From positions 1 to 19,509 of the forward strand of contig CALEFF010000058.1 of assembly GCA_937876865.1 (NCBI GenBank): a stretch of DNA of 19,509 nucleotides, written 5' to 3'. This DNA is from an uncultured Bacteroidales bacterium (lineage in GTDB: Bacteria; Bacteroidota; Bacteroidia; Bacteroidales; P3). This document shows positions 14,189 through 19,509 of this stretch, piece after piece. Both the position numbers and the translations under genes were made by a program. Numbering within the stretch: position 1 is the first letter of the stretch; every line of letters starts with the position of its first letter. The notes under the pieces are model-generated. The model was not told the origin of the DNA and made no database searches. It saw only the letters and a program-made list of their open reading frames with translations.

Positions 14189-16336
14189 ATGAAAAAAATC
14201 TTAACATTATTATTAGCATTACTAATAGGAGGCGTTGCTTCTTCTCAACAAGAAATTACATTAGAAGATATTTGGGCAAAGGGAACTTTCCGTGGTAAAG
14301 GAATAGATGGTATTCGCTCAATGAAAGATGGAAAACACTATTGTATATTGACTCAAAACGCAATAGAAAAATATGATTACGCCAAAGCAAGCAAAGTAGG
14401 CGAGGTTGTAAATTTCTCTGGTTTAGACTTAAAAGGATATGTTGTAGATTATCAATTCTCAAAAGACGAAAGCAAAGTTTTACTTATTTTAAATCCAGAA
14501 ATGATTTATCGTCATTCTTACTTGGCTGATTGTTTTGTTTACGATATTGCAACAAAAAAATTAACACCTGTTGCAAAAGAGAAAGTGAGATTAGCAGAAT
14601 TTTCTCCAAATTCTCAAAAAGTGGCATACGTTTCAAATAATAATATTTTTATCTTTGATTTGGCTTCTTTGCAAACAAAACAAATCACAACAGATGGCGA
14701 ATATAATCACATAATCAATGGTACTACCGATTGGGTTTATGAAGAAGAATTTGCAATTACAAAAGGTTTCTTTTGGAGTAATGATTCAGAAAAAATAGCT
14801 TATTATAAATTTGATGAAAGTAAGGTAAAACAATTCTCTATGACAATATATGGAGATTTGTATCCTGAGGAATATGTTTATAAATACCCAAAAGCAGGAG
14901 AGGATAATTCAGTTGTAGAAATTTTTGTCTATGATTTGAAAAACGATAAAACAAATCACATTGACATGGGCTTGAATAAAGATATTTATTTGCCACGTTT
15001 GCAATGGACTCCTAATGATGAGGTGTTTATTCACAAGTTAAATCGTCATCAAAATCAATATGAATTATTTATTGCTTCAACTAATGATTTCAAACCAAAG
15101 AAAATATACGAGGAAAGAAATCAATATTACATTGAACAAGTAGAAGATGTAGTATTTCTTAATGATAAAAAACACTTTATCTTAAAAAGCGAAAGAAATG
15201 GCTATATGAACTTGTATAAAATTGGTATTTACGATAGAAGTATTGACCCGATTACACAAGAAAAATATGACATTGACCAAATATGTTATATAAATCCAAA
15301 AACAGAAGAAATATTCTACACAGCAGCTCAATCAGAAGCATATAATAGAGAGCTTTTAGTTGTTGATAAGAAAAAGAATATTAAGAAAATATCAAAAGAA
15401 ATAGGTACATATTCAGCAGATTTTTCTGCAAATGGAGAGTATTATATTTCAACTTTTTCAAATACTGATACGCCTACTCAATATACTATCAACAATAGCA
15501 AAGGCGAAGTGCTAATCGTTTTAGAAGATAACAAAGAACAAAAAGAATTGTTGGCAAAATATGGAGCTGAAAGAAAAGAATTTGGAAAATTCAAAACAAG
15601 TCAAGGCACTGAATTGAATTATTGGATAATCAAGCCAACAAATATGGAAAAGGGTAAAGAATATCCTTTGTTAATGTATGTTTATGGAGGACCAGGAAGT
15701 CAAGAAGTATTAAACTCTCAAAGCAGATTTTCAGATTATATGTGGTTCCGTATGCTTGCACAAAAAGGTTATGTAGTTGCTTGTGTAGATGGTAGAGGTA
15801 CAGGAATGCGTGGAGAAGAATTTAAGAAATGTACTTACATGGAGCTTGGAAAGTATGAAACCGAAGACCAAATAGAAGCGGCTAAATATTTTGGAAGTTT
15901 AGATTTTATTGATAAAGATAGAATTGGAATTTTTGGTTGGAGCTATGGTGGATATATGTCAACGCTTTGCATCACAAAAGGAGCAGATTATTTCAAAACT
16001 GCAATAGCTGTTGCTCCTGTAACTACTTGGAGATATTACGATAATGTATATACAGAACGTTTTATGCGTACTCCACAAGAAAATCCTTCGGGATATGACG
16101 ACAACTCGCCAATAAATCACGTAGAAAAACTAAAAGGAAACTATCTTTTAGTGCATGGAACAGCAGATGATAACGTTCATTTCCAAAATGCTGTGGATTT
16201 GATGACTGCTTTAATAAAGGCAAATAAACAATTTGAACAATTTTCTTATCCAAATAAGAATCACGGAATTTATGGTGGTAATACAAGATTGCACCTTTAC
16301 ACGTTAATGACAGATTTTATTTTTAGAAAATTATAA
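14189..16336 (+). CDS. Dipeptidyl peptidase IV (peptidase family S9B)
   Basis: It removes X-Pro and X-Ala dipeptides from the N-termini of peptides, here outside the cytosol. From the ATG at 14189 it has 715 residues, close to the Porphyromonas enzyme, with signal peptide MKKILTLLLALLIGGVASSQ. The N-terminal part is the eight-bladed propeller carrying DWVYEEE (181-187), whose glutamates hold the substrate N-terminus and separate DPP IV from other S9 peptidases. The alpha/beta-hydrolase domain has YVYGGPGSQ, Ser585 in GWSYGGY, Asp660 (first of the pair in HGTADDNVHF, chosen by its 32-residue distance to the His) and His692 in KNHGIYGG. A TTG at 14168 would put extra residues before the signal peptide and overlap the previous gene, so I chose the ATG. 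tilS starts 3 nt after the stop. Confidence 0.95.
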   Translation: MKKILTLLLALLIGGVASSQQEITLEDIWAKGTFRGKGIDGIRSMKDGKHYCILTQNAIEKYDYAKASKVGEVVNFSGLDLKGYVVDYQFSKDESKVLLILNPEMIYRHSYLADCFVYDIATKKLTPVAKEKVRLAEFSPNSQKVAYVSNNNIFIFDLASLQTKQITTDGEYNHIINGTTDWVYEEEFAITKGFFWSNDSEKIAYYKFDESKVKQFSMTIYGDLYPEEYVYKYPKAGEDNSVVEIFVYDLKNDKTNHIDMGLNKDIYLPRLQWTPNDEVFIHKLNRHQNQYELFIASTNDFKPKKIYEERNQYYIEQVEDVVFLNDKKHFILKSERNGYMNLYKIGIYDRSIDPITQEKYDIDQICYINPKTEEIFYTAAQSEAYNRELLVVDKKKNIKKISKEIGTYSADFSANGEYYISTFSNTDTPTQYTINNSKGEVLIVLEDNKEQKELLAKYGAERKEFGKFKTSQGTELNYWIIKPTNMEKGKEYPLLMYVYGGPGSQEVLNSQSRFSDYMWFRMLAQKGYVVACVDGRGTGMRGEEFKKCTYMELGKYETEDQIEAAKYFGSLDFIDKDRIGIFGWSYGGYMSTLCITKGADYFKTAIAVAPVTTWRYYDNVYTERFMRTPQENPSGYDDNSPINHVEKLKGNYLLVHGTADDNVHFQNAVDLMTALIKANKQFEQFSYPNKNHGIYGGNTRLHLYTLMTDFIFRKL

Positions 16337-16339
16337 ATA

Positions 16340-17668
16340 ATGCAAGAAAAATTAGAAGCTTTTGTAAGCGAAAATAATTTGTTTTGCAAAAATGATAGAA
16401 TCCTCATTGCCCTTAGCGGTGGTGTGGATTCTGTCGTTTTAGCACACCTAATGCTGAAAGCAAATTATGATATTGCCTTAGCACACTGTAACTTTCATTT
16501 AAGAAAAGAAGAGAGTAATAGAGATGAGGCTTTTGTTCGCTCTTGGGCAAAGGAGAATGGTGTGGAGTTATTTGTGAAAGAGTTTGATACATTTGCCTAT
16601 ATGAAAGAAAATAAGCTTTCTTTGGAAATGGCGGCAAGGGATTTGCGTTATCAATGGTTTGATTCTCTCTTAGAAGAATATGGATTTTCTTATTTGGCTA
16701 CGGCACATCATTTAGATGACTCGATAGAAACGTTTTTTATCAATCTTTTGCGAGGTACAGGCATTGCAGGATTGCATGGAATTCAAGCAAAAAACGATAA
16801 AATCATTCGTCCCCTTCTTTTTGCTACAAGAGAAGATATTTTAAACTATGCAAAAAAGAATAATATCTCATACGTTGAAGACTCAACTAATAGTGAAACG
16901 AAATTTATTCGCAATAAAATTCGTCATAATCTTTTTCCTATTTTGCGAGATATTAACCCTAACTTTGAGTTTGCATTAAAAAAAGATATAGATTACTTAA
17001 AGGATACGGAATTTATTTTTCGTAGAGAAATAGAGAAAGTAAAACAAGAAATCATTGAACAAGAAAAAGACTTAATTAAGATAAATATTTCAAAACTCCT
17101 TTTGCTTAATCCTATGAAGATATATCTTTATGAAATATTGTCTGAATATGGATTTAATGAAGCGAATATTAACGATATATCTCAAAGTTTTGAAGAAATA
17201 TCTGGTAAACAATTTTTTAGCAAAAGCCATAGGATTGTAAAGGATAGGCAATATCTTTTTATTGAAAAAAGAAAAGAAAATCCTATAAATGATTTCTATT
17301 TGATAAATCAAAATCAAGGTTCACTGATTTTTCCTTTGAAAATGCAATTTGAGGTTTTGAAAGATTTAAGATTTATAAATATTTCAAAAGATAAAAATGT
17401 TGCAATGCTTGATTTTGATTTGTTGAAATATCCTCTTGTGCTTAGAAAGTGGAGGCAAGGAGATAGTTTTGTGCCTTTTGGAATGAGGAAAGAAAAGAAA
17501 TTAAGCGATTATTTTACTGCTAATAAATATTCTATAATTGACAAAGAAAATCAATGGATTCTTTGTAGTGAGGATAAAATTGTGTGGTTGGTAGGAGAGA
17601 GAATAGATGATAGATTTCGCATAAGCAATAAAACAAAAAATATATTAAAAATTGAGTTAGAAAAATGA
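16340..17668 (+). CDS. tilS: tRNA(Ile)-lysidine synthetase
   Basis: TilS uses ATP and lysine to convert C34 of tRNA-Ile2 (CAU) into lysidine, so that it reads AUA as isoleucine instead of AUG as methionine. The 442 residues fit the family. The PP-loop SGGVDS is at 26-31, AHHLDDSIETFF at 122-133 and RGTGIAGLHGI at 138-148. The C-terminal TilS domain includes LRKWRQGDSFVPFGM and KLSDYF. It sits between two peptidase genes, 3 nt after DPP IV and overlapping the M28 gene by 4 nt (ATGA), so it is expressed as part of that operon. A tRNA with anticodon CAU, its likely substrate, lies 1.3 kb downstream. Confidence 0.97.
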   Translation: MQEKLEAFVSENNLFCKNDRILIALSGGVDSVVLAHLMLKANYDIALAHCNFHLRKEESNRDEAFVRSWAKENGVELFVKEFDTFAYMKENKLSLEMAARDLRYQWFDSLLEEYGFSYLATAHHLDDSIETFFINLLRGTGIAGLHGIQAKNDKIIRPLLFATREDILNYAKKNNISYVEDSTNSETKFIRNKIRHNLFPILRDINPNFEFALKKDIDYLKDTEFIFRREIEKVKQEIIEQEKDLIKINISKLLLLNPMKIYLYEILSEYGFNEANINDISQSFEEISGKQFFSKSHRIVKDRQYLFIEKRKENPINDFYLINQNQGSLIFPLKMQFEVLKDLRFINISKDKNVAMLDFDLLKYPLVLRKWRQGDSFVPFGMRKEKKLSDYFTANKYSIIDKENQWILCSEDKIVWLVGERIDDRFRISNKTKNILKIELEK

Positions 17669-18882
17669 AAGAAATAGTAAATTTATTGACTGCTTTATTT
17701 TTTTTAATGAGCGTTTCGGCACAAGAAAACAAAGTAAAAAATCTTTGTAATAAAATTAACCAAGATTCCCTTAGACAAAACGTAATAGAACTTCAAGGAT
17801 TTTCTACACGATATGCCTATTCACCAAATAGAAAACAGGTAGCAGAGTATTTAAAAGGCAGATTGGAAAATTATGGTTTTGAAGTGGTTTTAGATTCTTT
17901 TCTTTTGCAAACAGGTTGGTACTTAACCGAAGCAGACACTCTTTGGCAATACAACGTAATTGGAGAAAAACAAGGCTTATGGGCAAAAGATACTACGGTG
18001 CATCTAATGGCTCATTACGATTCTCGTTCGGATATGGAGGGTTTTGAAGATTATTTTAATTTCGCACCCGGAGCTGACGATAATGCAAGTGGAGTTGCTG
18101 CATTATTGGAAATAGCTCGTATAATAAATGAAAATAATATCGCTCCTATCAAAACACTTGTGATAGATTTCTTTGCAGCCGAAGAGCAAGGACTAAGAGG
18201 TAGTTGGGATAGAATAGATAAAATTTCAACACCTATTTGGCAAGAAGATATAAAGGCAGTGATAAATCTTGATATGATAGGATATTGTCAAAGCGATTCT
18301 ACTAATTATATCTTTGATTTAATAACTTACGAAAATAGTTCGGAACTAACAGAAATGTCAAGAGAATTTGCAGAACAATACACTATACTTACACCAAACG
18401 AAACAACAGAAAATAATTACGCTTCTGATTCTTATAGTTTTTATTCTTACGGAGTGAAAAGCGTTTTCTTAATGGAGCACGAATTTACACCGCATTACCA
18501 CACCGAAAGAGATGTTTACACCACAATAAACTATCATTATATGAGAGAACTAACAAAATTGGCTTTTGCACTTGCTTACGAATGTAGCGTAAATAATAAT
18601 TATGGAGTAGTAAGTTTAGAGGAAAACGAGTCTATTGCAAAAGAAGTAACCTTACTTGCTAATCCTGTGAAAGATAAATTGAGAATCTCTTGCAGAAACT
18701 TTTCTTCTGCTACTCAATATGTTTTATACTCACAATCTTCTCAAATTATGAAACAAGGAAGAATAGAAAATCCAAATGGAGTTAATACAATAGATTGCAA
18801 AGACTTAAAAAATGGTATTTATTTCTTGCAAATATTTAGTGAAAATCAAGTTATTACAAAGAAAATAGCTGTTTTTCATTAA
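17665..18882 (+). CDS. T9SS-exported M28 family zinc aminopeptidase
   Basis: This 405-residue protein has signal peptide MKEIVNLLTALFFLMSVSAQ. All M28 metal and catalytic residues are visible: His117 and Asp119 in LMAHYDS, the bridging Asp138 in PGADDNASG, Glu173 (general base) and Glu174 in FFAAEEQGLRGS, Asp203 in INLDMIG and His279 in PHYHTERD. Residues about 326-405 are a T9SS type A C-terminal domain (VTLLANPVKDKLRIS, then DLKNGIYFLQIF and VITKKIAVFH), so the enzyme should be secreted or surface-anchored. M28 also includes glutaminyl cyclase-like proteins, but this metal set with an EE pair and the context favour aminopeptidase. The ATG overlaps the tilS stop, and this is the last gene of the operon. 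Confidence 0.92.
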   Translation: MKEIVNLLTALFFLMSVSAQENKVKNLCNKINQDSLRQNVIELQGFSTRYAYSPNRKQVAEYLKGRLENYGFEVVLDSFLLQTGWYLTEADTLWQYNVIGEKQGLWAKDTTVHLMAHYDSRSDMEGFEDYFNFAPGADDNASGVAALLEIARIINENNIAPIKTLVIDFFAAEEQGLRGSWDRIDKISTPIWQEDIKAVINLDMIGYCQSDSTNYIFDLITYENSSELTEMSREFAEQYTILTPNETTENNYASDSYSFYSYGVKSVFLMEHEFTPHYHTERDVYTTINYHYMRELTKLAFALAYECSVNNNYGVVSLEENESIAKEVTLLANPVKDKLRISCRNFSSATQYVLYSQSSQIMKQGRIENPNGVNTIDCKDLKNGIYFLQIFSENQVITKKIAVFH

Positions 18883-18888
18883 AAAAAT

Positions 18889-18935
18889 CAAAGAAATTTT
18901 TGGTGAATTCAAAGAAAGATACTATTTTTGCAAAC
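18889..18935 (+). repeat. Pair of CAAAGAAA units 21 bp apart, with a degenerate third
   Basis: CAAAGAAA starts at 18889 and 18910, 21 bp apart, and CAAAC at 18931 continues the register. The first unit begins 7 nt after the M28 stop. Its flank is identical over 18 nt (18880-18897 and 13088-13105, starting at the stop codon) to the one after the fusion gene. The second unit contains the -7 box of the tRNA promoter at its end. Confidence 0.8.
18899..18930 (+). promoter_or_regulatory. Promoter of the tRNA gene
   Basis: TTTG at 18899-18902 and TATTTTTG at 18923-18930 are separated by 20 nt, the best full match to the Bacteroidota -33/-7 promoter in the window. Transcription would begin roughly 20-25 nt before the tRNA at 18960. 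Confidence 0.7.
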
Positions 18936-18959
18936 GCTTTCAGGAATTAAACTTGAAAC

Positions 18960-19033
18960 GGTCCCATAGCTCAGTTGGTTAGAGCACCTGACTCATAATC
19001 AGGGGGTCCTTGGTTCGAGCCCAAGTGGGACCA
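18960..19033 (+). tRNA. tRNA with anticodon CAU, probably tRNA-Ile2 (lysidine-modified)
   Basis: This is a 74-nt cloverleaf. The acceptor GGTCCCA pairs fully with TGGGACC before discriminator A19033. The D arm is GCTC..GAGC, the anticodon stem is CCTGA/TCAGG with loop CTCATAA and anticodon CAT at 18994-18996, and the T arm contains GGTTCGAGCC. CCA is not encoded. CAU anticodons belong to initiator Met, elongator Met or Ile2. The first base pair G1-C72 argues against an initiator. C4-G69, C5-G68 and C27-G43 resemble the Ile2 features recognised by TilS rather than E. coli elongator Met, and tilS is nearby, so I favour Ile2; elongator Met remains possible. Confidence 0.93.
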
Positions 19034-19040
19034 CGCAAAG

Positions 19041-19080
19041 AAAAGGAGAGACAAAATAAAGTTTCTCCTTTTTTGTTTTT
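19041..19080 (+). terminator. Intrinsic terminator of the tRNA
   Basis: AAAAGGAGA (19041-19049) pairs perfectly with TCTCCTTTT (19064-19072) around a 14-nt loop, followed by TTGTTTTT. It begins 8 nt after the tRNA. A CAAAG at 19036-19040 lies between the tRNA end and the stem. Confidence 0.8.
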
Positions 19081-19101
19081 AGATATAAAATACTAATTTT
19101 G
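19072..19101 (+). promoter_or_regulatory. Candidate promoter facing the 357-nt non-coding stretch
   Basis: TTTG at 19072-19075 and TAATTTTG at 19094-19101, 18 nt apart, fit the Bacteroidota promoter pattern. The -33 part overlaps the end of the tRNA terminator. It is almost 290 nt before the next gene, so it would give a long leader or a small RNA. The stretch 19034-19390 otherwise holds the terminator, a hairpin at 19110-19126 and the 21-bp array at 19225; I see no protein gene in it. Confidence 0.45.
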
Positions 19102-19109
19102 CGAAAATA

Positions 19110-19126
19110 ATCAAGAAAATCTTGAT
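19110..19126 (+). repeat. Short perfect hairpin in the non-coding stretch
   Basis: ATCAAG (19110-19115) pairs with CTTGAT (19121-19126) around AAAAT. It starts 9 nt after the candidate -7 box, so it would be at the extreme 5' end of any transcript from that promoter. It might be an operator or a 5' stabilising hairpin. Confidence 0.4.
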
Positions 19127-19215
19127 ATTTCCCGAGAATTTATGACCTCTATTACAGAAAAATCTTTCCTAAAAAAATAGAGATTTGTCTAATAATAATA
19201 AATGATAGATTTATC

Positions 19216-19259
19216 AAAAAAAATCAAAGAAAAAATTATTTTTTTCTTTGATTTTTTTT
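19216..19259. repeat. Perfect 20-bp A/T-rich inverted repeat with 4-nt loop
   Basis: Positions 19216-19235 are exactly complementary to 19240-19259, with only TTAT between them. Of the 20 pairs, only two are G-C (19225 with 19250, 19229 with 19246). It is formed by two oppositely oriented CAAAG units of the 21-bp array. The run of T at 19252-19259 could let it act as a terminator in either direction, but the stem is weak for one. Confidence 0.75.
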
Positions 19260-19308
19260 ATTTTTTCTTTGAATTATTTTTGAAAAGTAAAGAAAAAAAT
19301 GATTTTTT
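19225..19308. repeat. Array of four CAAAG/CTTTG-type units with 21-bp period
   Basis: CAAAG at 19225, CTTTG at 19246 and 19267, and the degenerate TAAAG at 19288 have centres exactly 21 bp apart. All units are otherwise nearly pure A/T. A further TAnnTTTG (TATTTTTG, 19275-19282) lies inside the third unit and could be a -7 box for the gene at 19391, although no -33 element is well placed. Confidence 0.85.
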
Positions 19309-19390
19309 TTCTTTAAAGTGAAACGAAAAGGCATATTTTCTTGTCATATATATATGAAAGTAAAATTTTTTAATTTATTAACTAAATTTA

Positions 19391-19509
19391 ATGTATATGC
19401 AAAAGAAAAATTTTTTAATAGCAGTACTTCTAATACTGTTATTTGGTTTAAAAACCAACGCCCAAATTCTCACACCGAGTAATTCGGTAAAAGAAGTTAG
19501 TGAATATCA
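19391..19509 (+). CDS. Start of a secreted protein (3' end outside the window)
   Basis: The frame opens at ATG 19391 (MYMQKKNFLIAVL) or, more likely, ATG 19397 (MQKKNFLIAVLLILLFGLKT), and runs off the right edge. The first 25 residues are a classical signal peptide, with cleavage likely after TNA before QILTPSNS. Only about 37 residues are visible, so no function can be given. Its promoter is uncertain; candidates lie at 19094-19101 and 19275-19282. Confidence 0.75.
   Translation, partial: MYMQKKNFLIAVLLILLFGLKTNAQILTPSNSVKEVSEY

Noticed and set aside
19142..19180. Possible 12-codon reading frame (MTSITEKSFLKK)
   Set aside because: It is too short to support from sequence alone and has no recognisable ribosome-binding site.
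19345..19356. Palindrome CATATATATATG
   Set aside because: A simple alternating AT run in very AT-rich DNA; no second copy or neighbouring site gives it meaning.

Overview
The window looks like chromosomal DNA from an AT-rich member of the Bacteroidota, most likely a peptide-degrading Bacteroidales-type organism. The evidence is as follows. Candidate promoters carry the Bacteroidota -7 box TAnnTTTG rather than TATAAT. Gene starts lack clear Shine-Dalgarno sequences. Two proteins end in type IX secretion (T9SS) C-terminal sorting domains. The closest recognisable families are S9B dipeptidyl peptidase IV, M20C PepD, an outer-membrane barrel protein and a Bacteroidota-style membrane protein. No phage, transposon or CRISPR sequence is visible, and most of the window is ordinary housekeeping or exported-enzyme DNA.

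Layout. The left edge (3-596, +) is the C-terminus of a large T9SS-exported protein. It converges on a leftward block on the minus strand, listed here in the direction of transcription: topA (5918-3624), an outer-membrane beta-barrel protein overlapping topA by 4 nt (3627-2998), a polytopic membrane protein (2933-1953), purQ with its own promoter (1906-1214) and rnhB 4 nt further on (1209-613). A divergent AT-rich intergenic region (5919-6177) separates this block from rightward genes. These are an exported propeller-like protein plus a thioredoxin-like lipoprotein (6178-7878), ispE and pepD (7996-10293), a large exported metallopeptidase/propeller/outer-membrane-barrel fusion (10277-13090), and a four-gene operon of an unknown secreted protein, DPP IV, tilS and a T9SS M28 peptidase (13243-18882). 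A tRNA with anticodon CAU (18960-19033), best read as tRNA-Ile2, follows with its own promoter and terminator. After a 357-nt non-coding stretch, another secreted protein begins at the right edge.

How the genes fit together. Four peptidases lie within about 10 kb: cytosolic PepD, an exported gluzincin-like protein, exported DPP IV and the T9SS M28 enzyme. They suggest that extracellular and periplasmic protein breakdown feeds a cytosolic dipeptidase. TilS converts the CAU anticodon of tRNA-Ile2 to lysidine-AU, and its likely substrate lies 1.3 kb downstream.

The most unusual feature is not a gene. Several intergenic regions hold short CAAAG(AA) elements, on either strand, spaced exactly 21 bp apart (two helical turns): four at 7881-7950, four at 13097-13164, two (plus a degenerate third) at 18889-18935 and four (one degenerate) at 19225-19292. 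Three of these arrays begin 3-7 nt after a stop codon, and a lone CAAAG lies 3 nt after the tRNA. An 11-nt direct repeat with the same 21-bp period lies in the topA divergent region. I do not recognise this as a described element.
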